Positions 1 through 10,126 of a stretch of 64,000 nucleotides of DNA are shown here, piece by piece. The translations under genes and the position numbers were made by a program. The first letter of the stretch is position 1, and each line of letters begins with the position of its first letter. Source of the DNA: Thalassotalea sediminis (GTDB taxonomy: Bacteria > Pseudomonadota > Gammaproteobacteria > Enterobacterales > Alteromonadaceae); NCBI RefSeq assembly GCF_030295915.1, contig NZ_AP027361.1:806001-870000 (forward strand). Reading direction: 5' to 3'. The notes under the pieces are model-generated. The model saw only the letters and a list, made by a program, of their open reading frames with translations. It searched no databases and was not told where the DNA came from.

Positions 1-72
1 ATGTCGCAATTTTCACGTGGCAATATTGCCAAGTTCACCTTGCCACTCGATGCAGAAGATCAAGCAGAGTAA
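1..72 (+). CDS. rodZ: C-terminal end of RodZ-like cytoskeletal protein (partial)
   Basis: Only the last 23 codons are in the window, in frame 1, ending with TAA at 70-72. The residues (ending [12 protein letters not shown]) resemble the tail of the periplasmic DUF4115 domain of RodZ, the membrane protein that links MreB to the elongation machinery. The main support is position: rodZ lies directly upstream of ispG in most gammaproteobacteria, and the gap here is only 11 nt. The ATG at position 1 is probably an internal Met. The fragment is too short to prove the identity alone. Confidence 0.6.
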   Translation: MSQFSRGNIAKFTLPLDAEDQAE

Positions 73-83
73 ACGAATCTATT

Positions 84-1205
84 ATGTTTAAAGAATCTCC
101 AATTATACGTCGAAAGTCACGTCAAATTATGGTTGGCAATGTCCCTGTGGGAGGGAATGCTCCCATCGCTGTTCAATCCATGACCAACACATTAACCACT
201 GATGTTTCAGCTACGGTTAAACAAATTAAAGCACTTGAAGCCGTTGGGGCAGATATTGTTCGTGTCAGTGTGCCAACAATGGATGCTGCTGAAGCTTTCA
301 AAGAAATTAAAAAGCAGGTTTCTGTGCCATTAGTCACGGATATTCATTTTGATTATCGTATCGCTTTAAAAGTTGCAGAATATGGTGCAGATTGCTTGCG
401 TATTAACCCCGGCAACATAGGCCGTGAAGATCGCGTACGTGCGGTTGTTGAATCTGCGCGTGATAAAGGGATCCCAATCCGAATCGGCGTCAATGGTGGC
501 TCGTTGGAAAAAGACATTCAAGAAAAATATACAGAGCCTACCGCAGAAGCATTGTTGGAATCGGCAATGCGGCATGTTGATATTCTCGATCGCTTAAACT
601 TTCATGATTTTAAAGTAAGTGTTAAGGCTTCTGATGTATTTTTAGCGGTTGGTTCTTATCGACTTTTAGCTAAGCAAATTGATAACCCTTTACATCTTGG
701 TATTACTGAAGCCGGAGGTTTACGTTCTGGTGCAGTGAAATCTTCTGTTGGCTTGGGTTTGTTGCTGTCTGAAGGTATTGGTGACACATTACGTGTTTCG
801 CTTGCGGCTGATCCTGTTGAAGAGGTTAAAGTTGGTTTTGATATTTTAAAGTCGTTAAAGCTTCGTAGCCGAGGCATTAACTTTATTGCTTGCCCAAGCT
901 GTTCAAGACAAGAATTTGATGTAATTAGTACGGTAAATGAACTCGAACAGCGTGTAGAAGATATTATGACGCCAATGGATGTTTCAATTATTGGTTGTAT
1001 CGTAAATGGACCAGGTGAGGCAACAGTTTCCGATTTAGGCCTAACAGGTAGCAGTAAAAAAAGTGGCTATTACTTAGACGGTATACGCCAAAAAGAGCGT
1101 TTTGATAATGATAATTTGGTTGATCAATTAGAACAACGAATTCGTGCGAAAGCTAAGTTGATGGATCAAGCAAATAAAATTGACATTAAAGAAATCGACA
1201 AATAG
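84..1205 (+). CDS. ispG: 4-hydroxy-3-methylbut-2-en-1-yl diphosphate synthase (IspG/GcpE)
   Basis: IspG converts the cyclic diphosphate MEcPP to HMBPP in the MEP isoprenoid pathway, in the cytoplasm, using a [4Fe-4S] cluster. The 373-residue protein has the usual length for the short bacterial form. The cluster ligands are visible: Cys270 and Cys273 in [10 protein letters not shown] and Cys305 in [10 protein letters not shown], with the catalytic Glu a few residues later. The N-terminal TIM-barrel motifs ([15 protein letters not shown]) are intact. The start 11 nt after the rodZ-like stop suggests co-transcription. It is followed by a separate promoter for hisS. Confidence 0.97.
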   Translation: MFKESPIIRRKSRQIMVGNVPVGGNAPIAVQSMTNTLTTDVSATVKQIKALEAVGADIVRVSVPTMDAAEAFKEIKKQVSVPLVTDIHFDYRIALKVAEYGADCLRINPGNIGREDRVRAVVESARDKGIPIRIGVNGGSLEKDIQEKYTEPTAEALLESAMRHVDILDRLNFHDFKVSVKASDVFLAVGSYRLLAKQIDNPLHLGITEAGGLRSGAVKSSVGLGLLLSEGIGDTLRVSLAADPVEEVKVGFDILKSLKLRSRGINFIACPSCSRQEFDVISTVNELEQRVEDIMTPMDVSIIGCIVNGPGEATVSDLGLTGSSKKSGYYLDGIRQKERFDNDNLVDQLEQRIRAKAKLMDQANKIDIKEIDK

Positions 1206-1210
1206 GTACA

Positions 1211-1236
1211 GCAGTTTACGTTTATCGCTAAACTGC
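1211..1236. repeat. 8-bp inverted repeat between ispG and hisS
   Basis: GCAGTTTA (1211-1218) and TAAACTGC (1229-1236) form a perfect 8-bp stem with a 10-nt loop just after the ispG stop. It lacks a T-run and overlaps the -35 box and spacer of the hisS promoter, so it could be a weak terminator, an operator or chance. Confidence 0.4.
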
Positions 1237-1243
1237 CTATAAT
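1215..1243 (+). promoter_or_regulatory. sigma-70 promoter of hisS
   Basis: TTTACG (1215-1220) and TATAAT (1238-1243) are separated by exactly 17 nt. Transcription would start near 1250, about 40 nt before the hisS GTG. The perfect -10 box and ideal spacing make this one of the better promoter matches in the window. Confidence 0.65.
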
Positions 1244-1289
1244 GCGCGCTGCATTTTTACATTTCTATAAGCAAAAGAGAGCCTTCTAG

Positions 1290-2564
1290 GTGAGTAAAAC
1301 AATTCAGGCTGTTCGTGGGATGAACGACTGCCTTCCTTCAGAAACCAATATTTGGCAAATGGTTGAGTCAGTATTACGTCGTGTGGCTAGTAATTATGGC
1401 TTTGCTGAAATCCGCATGCCTATTGTGGAGTCAACCGCGCTTTTTAAACGTTCTATTGGTGAAGTTACCGATATCGTCGAAAAAGAAATGTACACCTTTG
1501 ATGATCGCAACGGTGATAGCCTAACACTGCGACCAGAAGGCACAGCTTGTTGCGTAAGAGCAGGAAACCAACATGGCCTTTTATATAATCAAGAGCAAAG
1601 ATTATGGTATATGGGCCCAATGTTTCGTCATGAACGTCCACAAAAAGGCCGCTATCGTCAGTTCCATCAATTTGGTCTTGAAGCCTTTGGTATCGCAACA
1701 CCTGACATCGACGCAGAAGTTATTTCGCTAACTTATCGACTTTGGAAGGAACTTGGCATCAATGAGTTTGTCACACTAGAGTTGAATTCATTAGGTTCGA
1801 ATGAAGAACGTGCCGCTTATCGTGATGCTTTGGTCGAATTCTTAACGAAGAAAGAAGATATGCTTGACGACGATTCAAAACGTCGTATGCATACGAATCC
1901 ATTACGTGTGCTAGACAGTAAAAACCCTGAGGTACAAAAAGCCTTAGTGGGAGCGCCTAAATTAGTAGATTATTTTGGTGAGGAATCTAAAGCGCATTTT
2001 GCTGGTGTATGCGAACGCTTAGACGCAGCAGGTATAAGTTATGTGCTGAATGACAAGTTAGTTCGTGGTTTAGATTACTACAATCGAACGGTTTTTGAAT
2101 GGACAACAGAAAGTCTAGGAGCGCAAGGTACCGTTTGTGCAGGTGGTCGTTATGATGGTTTAGTTGAACAACTAGGCGGAAAAGCTACACCAGGCTTTGG
2201 TTTTGCATTAGGTATTGAACGTTTAGTGTTAATGCTAACTAGCTTAGACAAAGTGAACAATGTTAGACCACAGGTCGATGCATATGTTATCAGTTTAGGT
2301 GATGGCGTCGACATAAAAGCATCTAGTCTTGCTGAACAGTGGCGAGATGCGGTTCCACATACGCGAATTCAAACGCATTGTGGTGGTGGTAACATGAAGA
2401 AACAAATAAAGCGTGCAGATAAATCTGGCGCGCAAGTTGCGCTAATATTGGGTGAAGATGAACTTGCACAGCAGCAAGTCACCGTAAAATATTTGCGTGG
2501 CCAACAAGAACAACAACAAATGGCATTTGAACAAGTGCCAGCGTTATTAAAAAGCTTATTTTAA
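1290..2564 (+). CDS. hisS: Histidyl-tRNA synthetase
   Basis: HisRS charges tRNA-His with histidine; it is a cytoplasmic class II synthetase. The 424-residue length is normal. Class II motif 2 is visible ([15 protein letters not shown]), as are the histidine-specific motifs [15 protein letters not shown] and AGGRYDGL, and the C-terminal anticodon-binding domain. The start codon is GTG, preceded by an AAGAGAG purine tract at 1275-1281, and the N-terminus [15 protein letters not shown] matches the family. It lies between ispG and yfgM as in Escherichia coli, and yfgM follows after 10 nt. Confidence 0.97.
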   Translation: MSKTIQAVRGMNDCLPSETNIWQMVESVLRRVASNYGFAEIRMPIVESTALFKRSIGEVTDIVEKEMYTFDDRNGDSLTLRPEGTACCVRAGNQHGLLYNQEQRLWYMGPMFRHERPQKGRYRQFHQFGLEAFGIATPDIDAEVISLTYRLWKELGINEFVTLELNSLGSNEERAAYRDALVEFLTKKEDMLDDDSKRRMHTNPLRVLDSKNPEVQKALVGAPKLVDYFGEESKAHFAGVCERLDAAGISYVLNDKLVRGLDYYNRTVFEWTTESLGAQGTVCAGGRYDGLVEQLGGKATPGFGFALGIERLVLMLTSLDKVNNVRPQVDAYVISLGDGVDIKASSLAEQWRDAVPHTRIQTHCGGGNMKKQIKRADKSGAQVALILGEDELAQQQVTVKYLRGQQEQQQMAFEQVPALLKSLF

Positions 2565-2574
2565 AGGAATCGTT

Positions 2575-3213
2575 GTGGATATAAATCAAACAGAAGAACA
2601 ACAAGTTGAACAACTTAAGAAAATTTGGAATGAATACGGTAATGCTATTATTGCAGGTTTAGTGCTCGGTTTTGCTGGTTTTATCGGCTTCGGTTATTAC
2701 AAAGATAGCAAATTAAATCAAGAACTTGCAGTTTCTGAAAATTTCCAAAAAGTCATTGCACTCGTTGAAGACGGTGATGAAGCGTTTCAATCACGTGGTC
2801 AAGCTTTTATCAAAAATAATGCAGGTACCAATTATGCGAGCTTAACGGCACTTGCATTAGCTAAAGATTCAGCTGAGCACAAAGATTGGGCGCAAGTTGA
2901 AACGTATTTAAATCAAGCGATTGAAAATACGACTGATAAAGGAATTAAGTCGTTAGCAAAACTACGTTTAGCTCGAGTGCAAATTGAGACTAAGCAAATA
3001 GAATTAGCGCTAAATACCTTGAGTGGTGAATTTCCGGCGGCTTTTACTGCTGAATTAGAAGAAATTAAAGGTGATGCATACTTACTCAATGGCGATAAAG
3101 ATAACGCAAGAACCGCTTATCAAGCGGCGTTAGATGCGAGTGCTGCGGGTACAACGCCAGTGTTACAAATGAAGTATGATAACCTTGCAGAACCTATTGT
3201 TCTTACAAAATAA
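2575..3213 (+). CDS. yfgM: YfgM-like periplasmic TPR chaperone, inner-membrane anchored
   Basis: YfgM is a bitopic inner-membrane protein that associates with the Sec translocon and PpiD and helps outer-membrane protein traffic. The 212-residue product has a short cytoplasmic N-terminus with an acidic, Gln-rich stretch, one membrane segment at about residues 22-42 (IIAGLVLGFAGFIGFGYY), then a helical TPR-like periplasmic domain. The start is GTG with AAAGGA at 2564-2569, a good spacing. It sits between hisS and bamB, the conserved order, and bamB follows closely. Confidence 0.9.
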   Translation: MDINQTEEQQVEQLKKIWNEYGNAIIAGLVLGFAGFIGFGYYKDSKLNQELAVSENFQKVIALVEDGDEAFQSRGQAFIKNNAGTNYASLTALALAKDSAEHKDWAQVETYLNQAIENTTDKGIKSLAKLRLARVQIETKQIELALNTLSGEFPAAFTAELEEIKGDAYLLNGDKDNARTAYQAALDASAAGTTPVLQMKYDNLAEPIVLTK

Positions 3214-3252
3214 TCCTCTATCAAGAAACGTGCGATAAAAACGGAGCCATTG

Positions 3253-4455
3253 GTGCTAAAAATAACAAACGTATTACCACATAAAACATTGCTACTTAGC
3301 TGTTTATTAACAGGTCTTATGGCATGTTCTTCTACCGAAGATGAGATTGATCCGAATGAACCGGTAGAGTTAACAGAAATCACTGAAAAATTTGAAGTTA
3401 ATGTAGTTTGGGAAGACAGTATTAGCGGTGTAGATAAATACTTTTCACGCATTAAGCCCTTTATTGCTTATGAGAAGCTATATAATGCGAGCCGTGAAGG
3501 TGAAGTTTATGCGTTAGATCCTGCAACCGGTAAAGAATTATGGCGTACTGACCTTCGTGAGAAAGGGGATGGCGGTTTTTTCTCTAGTAAACCAACAGCC
3601 TATTTAAATGGTGGTCCAACGGCAGCTATTAATAAAGTGTTTATTGGTAGCGAGAATGGTGATGTTTATGCACTGGATGCGGAAACGGGTGAACTAAGCT
3701 GGCAAAGTAAAGTAAAAGGTGAAGTATTAGCTGCCCCAGGCTTTGATGCCGGTGTATTGGTTGTTAATACGGCTGCAGGTATTGTTAAAGCATTTAATGC
3801 TTCTACTGGCGAAGATATGTGGAGTATTGAGCAAGATGTACCACCATTAACACTTCGGGGGACAAGTTCTCCAGCTGTTGCTGCCGGCGGTGCAATTATT
3901 GGATCACCTAATGGAAGTTTGACTGTTTATATTATTGAAAATGGTCAACAAGGTTGGACGTCAGAAATCGGCGAAGCAACAGGCTCAACAGAATTAGAGC
4001 GTGTCGTTGATATTGATTCCACACCAATCATCTATGGTGACAAGGCTTATACAATTGCTTCTCGTGGTAACTTAGCAGCAGTTGATTTGAGAAGCGGTCG
4101 TGTTTTATGGAAACGTCAGTACTCTTCATATCGTAAACTTACTATCAGTGGTAACACAATATACCTTACCGACGTTAAAGGTCATGTATATGCCATTGAC
4201 CGTATTAATGGTACAGAAAAGTGGAGTCAGCTTTCGTTAACTAATCGTAATGTGACAGGGCCTGCTGAAATCGACAAATACATTGTTGTTGGCGATTTTG
4301 AAGGATACTTACATTGGTTAGATAAAGATACAGGTGATATTGTCGCTCGTCATCATGTTGATGGTAGTGGTATATATGCGACGCCTACAACAGATGGCAA
4401 CATGCTTTATGTTCAGTCTAGAGATGGTGATTTGCAGGCGATTAAAACGCCTTAG
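3253..4455 (+). CDS. bamB: Outer-membrane assembly lipoprotein BamB
   Basis: BamB is a lipoprotein subunit of the BAM complex, which inserts beta-barrel proteins into the outer membrane. The protein begins with a signal peptide ending in the lipobox LMAC, and the mature part is an eight-bladed PQQ-type beta-propeller with repeated motifs such as VYALDPATGKELW and VYALDAETGELSW. Length (400 aa) fits. I chose GTG at 3253 because GGAG at 3243-3246 is 6 nt away; a TTG one codon upstream is the alternative. A terminator-like hairpin follows. Confidence 0.95.
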   Translation: MLKITNVLPHKTLLLSCLLTGLMACSSTEDEIDPNEPVELTEITEKFEVNVVWEDSISGVDKYFSRIKPFIAYEKLYNASREGEVYALDPATGKELWRTDLREKGDGGFFSSKPTAYLNGGPTAAINKVFIGSENGDVYALDAETGELSWQSKVKGEVLAAPGFDAGVLVVNTAAGIVKAFNASTGEDMWSIEQDVPPLTLRGTSSPAVAAGGAIIGSPNGSLTVYIIENGQQGWTSEIGEATGSTELERVVDIDSTPIIYGDKAYTIASRGNLAAVDLRSGRVLWKRQYSSYRKLTISGNTIYLTDVKGHVYAIDRINGTEKWSQLSLTNRNVTGPAEIDKYIVVGDFEGYLHWLDKDTGDIVARHHVDGSGIYATPTTDGNMLYVQSRDGDLQAIKTP

Positions 4456-4480
4456 TTTAGCGATTAAGTGCTAATATTAA

Positions 4481-4512
4481 AGCGGCTCTGCATAACGTGC
4501 AGGGCCGCTGTT
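4481..4512 (+). terminator. Terminator-like hairpin after bamB
   Basis: AGCGGCtCTGCA pairs with TGCAGgGCCGCT across a 5-nt loop, ending near 4509. The following sequence is only moderately T-rich (GTTGTTTATT). It lies between bamB and der, so der may be partly uncoupled from the upstream operon. Confidence 0.6.
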
Positions 4513-4542
4513 GTTTATTAAATAGATAATTTTGAGGTAATC

Positions 4543-5991
4543 ATGCTTCCTGTTGTTGCGCTTGTAGGGCGTCCAAATGTTGGAAAATCAACCTTGTTTA
4601 ATCGGCTTACGCGCAGTCGTGATGCACTTGTTGCAGACTATCCTGGTTTAACGCGTGACAGGCAATATGGTCAGGCACATGTTGACGACCATGCGTTTAT
4701 TGTTATTGATACCGGCGGTATTCATGGCGATGAAGAGGGTATAGATGCCTTAATGGCTGAACAATCATTGATGGCTGTAGAAGAAGCTGATGCGGTGCTA
4801 TTTATGGTAGATGCACGAGCGGGATTAACTTCTGCTGATCAAGGTTTAGCTGATTATCTGCGTAAACAAAATAAAAAAGTTTTTTTAGTTGCAAATAAGA
4901 TTGATGGTATCGATGCAGACTCTGCAGTCGCTGAATTTTATCAGTTAGCCTTAGGTGACGTGCATCAAATTGCTGCGGCACATGGGCGTGGTGTAACGCA
5001 GTTATTAACTTTAGCTTTAGCACCGCATATAGAAACAATAGGTAGTGACCTCGACCATGACGAAACTGATGAGGCGTTATCTGAAGAGGCATTAATAGCC
5101 CAAGCCCCTGAAGAAACTGACGCAATAAAGTTGGCGATCATCGGTAAACCTAATGTTGGTAAATCTACGCTGACAAATCGTATTTTAGGTGAAGAGCGGG
5201 TTGTAGTTTACGACATGCCAGGAACAACACGTGATAGTGTTTATATTCCGATGGAGCGCAATGGCCGTGAATACACGTTAATCGATACTGCGGGAATACG
5301 ACGTCGAAAAAATGTGACTGACGTGGTTGAAAAGTACTCCGTGATTAAAACACTTCGTGCGATTGAAGATGCGAATGTTTGTTTGTTGATAATTGATGCA
5401 CAAGAAGGAATATCTGACCAAGACCTTAGTTTACTTGGTTTTATACTTGAAGCAGGGCGTTCTTTAGTTGTTGCGGTTAACAAATGGGATGGCTTGGACG
5501 AAAGCGTTAAAGATCGCATTCATAAAGAACTCGATCGTCGACTAGGCTTTATTGATTTTGCGCGTATTCATTTTATTTCTGCGTTACACGGTACTGGTGT
5601 TGGACATTTATATGAGTCGGTTGAAGAAGCTTTTATTTCTGCAACAAAACGCGTTTCAACATCTATGGTCACTAAAATATTAGACATGGCTGTTTTTGAT
5701 CATCAGCCGCCGATGCATAATGGTCGTCGTATTCGTCTTAAGTATGCGCATGCCGGTGGTTATAACCCACCCATTATTGTGGTGCATGGTAATCAAGCAA
5801 AACATCTGCCTAAATCTTATAAGCGCTATTTAATGAACTATTATCGTAAGTCATTAAAGATAATGGGGACACCAATAAAAATCGAGTTTAGAGAAACGTC
5901 AAACCCATTCGCGGGTAAGAAAAAACTATCATTTACTGAACAAAAGAAACTTGCGCGTAAAACTCAAGGTTACAAAAGTTCAGAAGATTAA
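4543..5991 (+). CDS. der: Ribosome-associated GTPase Der (EngA)
   Basis: Der is an essential double-GTPase needed for maturation of the 50S ribosomal subunit. Two complete G domains are visible: the first begins [14 protein letters not shown] with DTGG and NKID, the second begins [14 protein letters not shown] with DTAG and NKWD. They are joined by an acidic linker (around [15 protein letters not shown]) and followed by the KH-like domain. Length is 482 aa. A GAGGTAA ribosome site precedes the ATG. A palindromic repeat element begins one base after the stop codon. Confidence 0.97.
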   Translation: MLPVVALVGRPNVGKSTLFNRLTRSRDALVADYPGLTRDRQYGQAHVDDHAFIVIDTGGIHGDEEGIDALMAEQSLMAVEEADAVLFMVDARAGLTSADQGLADYLRKQNKKVFLVANKIDGIDADSAVAEFYQLALGDVHQIAAAHGRGVTQLLTLALAPHIETIGSDLDHDETDEALSEEALIAQAPEETDAIKLAIIGKPNVGKSTLTNRILGEERVVVYDMPGTTRDSVYIPMERNGREYTLIDTAGIRRRKNVTDVVEKYSVIKTLRAIEDANVCLLIIDAQEGISDQDLSLLGFILEAGRSLVVAVNKWDGLDESVKDRIHKELDRRLGFIDFARIHFISALHGTGVGHLYESVEEAFISATKRVSTSMVTKILDMAVFDHQPPMHNGRRIRLKYAHAGGYNPPIIVVHGNQAKHLPKSYKRYLMNYYRKSLKIMGTPIKIEFRETSNPFAGKKKLSFTEQKKLARKTQGYKSSED

Positions 5992-6251
5992 GGTCTGTTG
6001 AACTTTCGCGTTTATTTTTGCAGCAGTTTATTGGTATTTAGACAAGACATTGCGATTAATATGTGGTTATTCCACATGAAAAAGTAATAACGACGTATAA
6101 ATGACAAAAAACGCTGCCCTTTGGGTTCAGCTAAACGTTATTTCTTCATCGTTGTTCGCAATTTACATGGAATAACCATGCAACATTGCTCACGCCTTGA
6201 ACAAAAAGCGTTTAGTTCGAACAAAATTTAATTTCAAAAGATCAACAGACC
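5992..6251. mobile_element. MITE-like imperfect palindromic element, no transposase
   Basis: The 260-nt non-coding stretch has terminal inverted repeats: GGTCTGTTGAACTTT at the left end and AAAAGATCAACAGACC at the right. Inside, the arms are also partly complementary: GTGGTTATTCCACAT on the left answers ATGGAATAACCAT on the right, and AATAACG answers CGTTATT, with a central segment around ACGCTGCCCTTTGGGTTCAGC. No ORF of note is present. From memory, related palindromes are scattered through Alteromonadales genomes; that was not checked. A target duplication is not clear. The element abuts the der stop codon. Confidence 0.65.
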
Positions 6252-6348
6252 CTAATGTGGTTAAATATTGTTTCTTAATGCTAATACGTTGCATTGCAAC
6301 GTATTTTTAGCTAATTTTAATCACAGTACTTATTTAACCGTAATTAAA

Positions 6349-7032
6349 ATGCCATCGTCGCCAACGAAGATAGAAACAGTAGAACGTCTAAATCGGAACT
6401 TAGGATTGTTACAGGCAGGGTCGTCGGTAACGATAGATATAGCCACACCTGCGGGTCAAAAGGGTAAGTTTCGTACTATTTTTGTTGGTTACCTACCAAA
6501 AAAATACGTTCTTGTGCAATTTCCGGAACAAAGTAAACTCGGTTCGTTTAGTCAATTTTTAACCCAAGGGGTATCGGTAACGGTTAGAGGATTGATAGAA
6601 GGCCACGAAGGTTCTGTTGCGGCATTTATTAGTACTGTCAAACAAACACTACAAATTCCTTCAAAATTAATGGTGCTTGAGTTTCCCCGTTCTTTGAGTG
6701 TGCAAAGTTTACGTAGATCTATTCGTATTGACACCGAAATTGAATCTAAGGTTTTTGTTGATAGCAACTATTGGCAGGGGTTGATAACTGATTTGTCTTT
6801 ATCCGGATGTCAATTGCTTATAGAGAACGGTGAAAAACTCAATATGGTGTCTAACAAAACGATCGAGATCATTATTGAGGATTTTTTGGATCTTAGTAAT
6901 ATTAAGCTGCCCGGAAAAATGTGCAGTATCAAGCCAGTGCTCAATGGCGTTTCTATAGGTGTGCGTTTTGACGATAACACCCGCGACGATATCATTAAAC
7001 TGTTACACCACGTTATTACCTTAGAAGTTTAA
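6349..7032 (+). CDS. YcgR-like PilZ-domain protein, predicted c-di-GMP effector
   Basis: The C-terminal half carries the PilZ signature: RRSIR (the RxxxR part) followed about 30 residues later by DLSLSGCQL (the D/NxSxxG part). The N-terminal half resembles the YcgR N-terminal beta domain. Proteins with this layout bind cyclic di-GMP and slow flagellar motors or affect surface behaviour. I chose the ATG at 6349 (227 aa). An in-frame TTG at 6268 would add 27 residues that do not look like the family and would lie just past the palindromic element. No strong ribosome site is visible. Confidence 0.75.
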   Translation: MPSSPTKIETVERLNRNLGLLQAGSSVTIDIATPAGQKGKFRTIFVGYLPKKYVLVQFPEQSKLGSFSQFLTQGVSVTVRGLIEGHEGSVAAFISTVKQTLQIPSKLMVLEFPRSLSVQSLRRSIRIDTEIESKVFVDSNYWQGLITDLSLSGCQLLIENGEKLNMVSNKTIEIIIEDFLDLSNIKLPGKMCSIKPVLNGVSIGVRFDDNTRDDIIKLLHHVITLEV

Positions 7033-7037
7033 GTGTT

Positions 7038-8372
7038 TTATTGGCCTGATGTATTTAATACTTTGGCATTTATATTTCCATCTGCAACTTGAATGTTAAT
7101 AGTGTCGTTTTCATTGACCTGTGTTATCGATTTTACAATACTCAATTCATTTCTTGTCACACTGTAACCTCGTGCAATGGTTGCTAACGGACTAACAAGC
7201 TGAAGCTGTTCTAGCGTGCTGACAAATGCTTGTTGTTTGTTTTCATGCTGCTTTTTTATTGCATCCATTAGTCGAAGGTGTAACGCCTTTGTTGCTTCTT
7301 GTTTATGTGCTAAATCAAAATGTAGCGGTATTTTATGTATACGCTGTGTTAATAGTTGCTGAGGTACTGCGAGTATGTTGAGCTTGTTTTGTTGTGCATT
7401 GGTAAGGCGACCAATGAGATCATCTGCACGCTGTTGCTGTGTTATTATGTATTGTTCTGGATGCATGCGGCGTAATCTATGTTGCAAATTCGACAATAAA
7501 CTGTGGTGTTTTTCACTGCTATTCGTGAACTGTCTTAGCATCCTAAGTTCTAATTGTTTTGTTTTATCGATAATGTCCAATATGTTTGTAGAAGCGAGTT
7601 CTGCAGCAGCAGAAGGCGTCGCAGCGCGAAGATCTGCAACATAATCCGCTAAAGTGGTATCAATTTCATGGCCAACTGCACTGATGATCGGTATCGTGCT
7701 TTGGTAAATGGCATCAACAACAAGTTCCTCATTAAATGGCCATAAATCTTCTAATGAGCCTCCACCACGACCAACAATTAGGACATCACATTCCTGACGT
7801 TTATTTGCTTCAGTAATGGCTGTAACAATATCGAATTTCGCTTCCTGCCCTTGGACTAATGCTGGATAAATAATGATGTTTGTTTGCGGGCTTCTTCGTT
7901 GTAGCACTGACAATATGTCTTTGATAGCTGCTCCGGTAGGGGATGTTACGACGCCGATTGTATTGATAGTGCTAGGTAACGCTTGTTTGTGTTGTTGAGA
8001 GAAATATCCTTTTGCACTTAGTTTCGCTTTTAGTTTGTCATATTCCTGTTGTAAGAGTCCCGCACCTGCATCATCCATTTGATCAATAATAAGTTGAAAG
8101 TCACCGCGAGGTTCATATAAGGAAACACGAGCACGAACGAGCACTTGTTGTCCATTAGCAGGTTTAATTTTTACTTTGCTATTGTTGCTTTTAAACATTG
8201 CACAGCGTACTTGGGCTTTGCTGTCTTTTAACGTTAAATACCAATGACCAGAACTAGCAGCGATAAAGTTAGATATTTCGCCGGTTAGCCAAACAGTATT
8301 CATTTCACTTTCGAGTATGTATTTTACTTTCTTTGTTAATTCGCTGACTTTTAGAATAAATTGCTGGCTCAT
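7038..8372 (-). CDS. xseA: Exodeoxyribonuclease VII large subunit
   Basis: XseA is the catalytic subunit of exonuclease VII, which degrades single-stranded DNA in both directions with XseB. The 444-residue protein has the N-terminal OB fold (WLTGEISNF, SGHWYLTLKD) and the conserved catalytic core motifs TSPTGAAIKD, RGGGSLEDLWPFN and AVGHEIDTTLADYVAD, followed by a long helical C-terminus. It converges with the PilZ gene with 5 nt between stops and is divergent from guaB. xseB is not in the window. The xseA/guaBA arrangement is conserved in gammaproteobacteria. Confidence 0.97.
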   Translation of the reverse strand: MSQQFILKVSELTKKVKYILESEMNTVWLTGEISNFIAASSGHWYLTLKDSKAQVRCAMFKSNNSKVKIKPANGQQVLVRARVSLYEPRGDFQLIIDQMDDAGAGLLQQEYDKLKAKLSAKGYFSQQHKQALPSTINTIGVVTSPTGAAIKDILSVLQRRSPQTNIIIYPALVQGQEAKFDIVTAITEANKRQECDVLIVGRGGGSLEDLWPFNEELVVDAIYQSTIPIISAVGHEIDTTLADYVADLRAATPSAAAELASTNILDIIDKTKQLELRMLRQFTNSSEKHHSLLSNLQHRLRRMHPEQYIITQQQRADDLIGRLTNAQQNKLNILAVPQQLLTQRIHKIPLHFDLAHKQEATKALHLRLMDAIKKQHENKQQAFVSTLEQLQLVSPLATIARGYSVTRNELSIVKSITQVNENDTINIQVADGNINAKVLNTSGQ

Positions 8373-8446
8373 AAAGGCTCAAAATCATGTTATGAATTTT
8401 TTATAGCTGCCATTATAAATTTTTATTGGAAATAGTAAAAATTAAG

Positions 8447-8475
8447 TTTACCTCAAGGGGGAAAACGGTTAAAAT
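8447..8475 (+). promoter_or_regulatory. sigma-70 promoter of guaB
   Basis: TTTACC (8447-8452) and TAAAAT (8470-8475) are separated by 17 nt, about 50 nt upstream of the guaB ATG. The GCCGCA after the -10 box (from about 8480) is relatively GC-rich for this genome and could act as a discriminator. Confidence 0.55.
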
Positions 8476-8524
8476 TCTGCCGCAATATTTCCTCCCTAGC
8501 CACTTTTATTAGAGAGATGTTGCG

Positions 8525-9997
8525 ATGCTACGAATTGCTCAAGAAGCACTAACTTTTGATGATGTTCTACTTGTACCTGCCCACTCAAAGGTACTGCCCC
8601 ATACGGCCGAATTGAAAACCAAATTAACACGAAAAATTGAATTAAATGTACCTATGGTATCGGCATCTATGGATACGGTAACTGAAGCACGTTTAGCGAT
8701 CACGCTTGCTCAAGAAGGGGGGCTAGGTTTTGTTCATAAAAACATGACTATAGCAGAACAAGCTAAAAATGTTTCAATGGTGAAAAAATACGAAAGTGGA
8801 ATTGTGACTGACCCCGTGACAGTAAGCCCAACAGCATCTATAGAATCTGTCATGATGCTAGCTGATGAATTAGGATTTTCTGGCTTTCCTGTTGTTGATA
8901 ATACAAATAATCTTGTGGGTATCGTTACTGGCCGTGATTTACGATTTGAAACAGACTTATCAAAACCTGTTTCAGCTTTGATGACTGGCAAGGAACGTCT
9001 CGTCACCGTGAAAGAGGGAGCGAAGCGCGAAGAAATTCTAGGATTAATGCATGAGCATCGTATTGAAAAAATATTAATGGTAGACGATGCCTTTAAATTA
9101 ACGGGCTTGATCACGGTAAAGGATTATCAAAAAGCAGAGAGCAAACCGAATGCTTGTAAAGATGAATTAGGGCGATTGCGTGTTGGCGCAGCAGTCGGTG
9201 TTGGTGCTGGTACAGATGAACGTATTGATGCACTTGTTGCCGCGGGAGTGGATGTATTACTGATAGATACTTCACATGGCCACTCGCAAGGAGTGCTTGA
9301 TCGTGTTAAAGCAACACGCGCTAAATACCCTGATCTACAAATCGTTGCGGGTAATGTGGCAACAGGCGACGGTGCTAAAGCTTTAGTAGATGCAGGCGTT
9401 GATGCTGTTAAAGTGGGCATTGGTCCAGGCTCTATTTGTACTACACGCATTGTAACGGGTGTAGGTGTACCGCAACTTACCGCAATCTCTAATGCCGTAG
9501 ATGCTATTAAAGGGACAGGAGTGCCGGTTATTGCTGATGGTGGTATTCGTTTTTCAGGTGATATAGCAAAAGCATTAGTAGCTGGAGCTCATTGTGTCAT
9601 GGTTGGTAGCATGTTCGCGGGTACAGAGGAGTCGCCAGGCGAAGTAGAGCTATATCAAGGCCGTTATTACAAATCTTACCGTGGAATGGGATCTTTAGGA
9701 GCTATGTCTCAAAAAGAAGGCTCTAGTGATCGTTACTTCCAAAAATCTGACGGTGAAGCTGATAAATTAGTACCAGAAGGTATTGAAGGTCGTGTTGCGT
9801 ATAAAGGTCCAGTGGCGGCAATTATCCATCAACAAATGGGCGGTTTACGTTCTTCAATGGGCTTAACAGGCTCCGCTACAATAGAAGAAATGCGCACTAA
9901 ACCACAATTTATGAAAATAACGGCTGCGGGCATGGGGGAATCTCATGTACATGATGTTGCTATTACCAAGGAAGCGCCTAACTATAGAATGGGCTAA
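8525..9997 (+). CDS. guaB: Inosine-5'-monophosphate dehydrogenase
   Basis: GuaB oxidises IMP to XMP with NAD+, the committed step of GMP synthesis. The 490-residue protein has the split TIM barrel with a CBS-domain pair inserted at about residues 90-205. The active-site loop GPGSICTTR contains catalytic Cys305. Other signatures are [23 protein letters not shown] and the flap region [10 protein letters not shown]. guaA follows after 129 nt, with a strong hairpin between them. Confidence 0.98.
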   Translation: MLRIAQEALTFDDVLLVPAHSKVLPHTAELKTKLTRKIELNVPMVSASMDTVTEARLAITLAQEGGLGFVHKNMTIAEQAKNVSMVKKYESGIVTDPVTVSPTASIESVMMLADELGFSGFPVVDNTNNLVGIVTGRDLRFETDLSKPVSALMTGKERLVTVKEGAKREEILGLMHEHRIEKILMVDDAFKLTGLITVKDYQKAESKPNACKDELGRLRVGAAVGVGAGTDERIDALVAAGVDVLLIDTSHGHSQGVLDRVKATRAKYPDLQIVAGNVATGDGAKALVDAGVDAVKVGIGPGSICTTRIVTGVGVPQLTAISNAVDAIKGTGVPVIADGGIRFSGDIAKALVAGAHCVMVGSMFAGTEESPGEVELYQGRYYKSYRGMGSLGAMSQKEGSSDRYFQKSDGEADKLVPEGIEGRVAYKGPVAAIIHQQMGGLRSSMGLTGSATIEEMRTKPQFMKITAAGMGESHVHDVAITKEAPNYRMG

Positions 9998-10072
9998 TTG
10001 AATAAACGTTTAGTTACGACTTTGCTAAAGGCGTTAATATTCTAGACTATGATTATTCTTAAATAGATTTTT

Positions 10073-10105
10073 ACAGGCTGATTTTCGAATCAGCCTGTTA
10101 TTTTT
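10073..10105 (+). terminator. Strong hairpin with T-tail between guaB and guaA
   Basis: ACAGGCTGATT and AATCAGCCTGT form a perfect 11-bp stem with a 4-nt loop, followed by TATTTTT. It has the features of an intrinsic terminator but lies inside what is usually a guaBA operon, 22 nt upstream of the guaA ATG. Confidence 0.8.
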
Positions 10106-10126
10106 AAACTTATAAAAGGTTTTGAT

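Noticed and set aside
6268..6348. 27-residue N-terminal extension of the PilZ protein from TTG 6268
   Set aside because: No ribosome site, Asn/His-rich sequence unlike YcgR N-termini, and closeness to the palindromic element; ATG 6349 fits better.
10022..10053. Promoter for guaA (TTGCTA with TATGAT)
   Set aside because: The spacer would be 20 nt, too long for a confident sigma-70 promoter, and it lies upstream of the hairpin.
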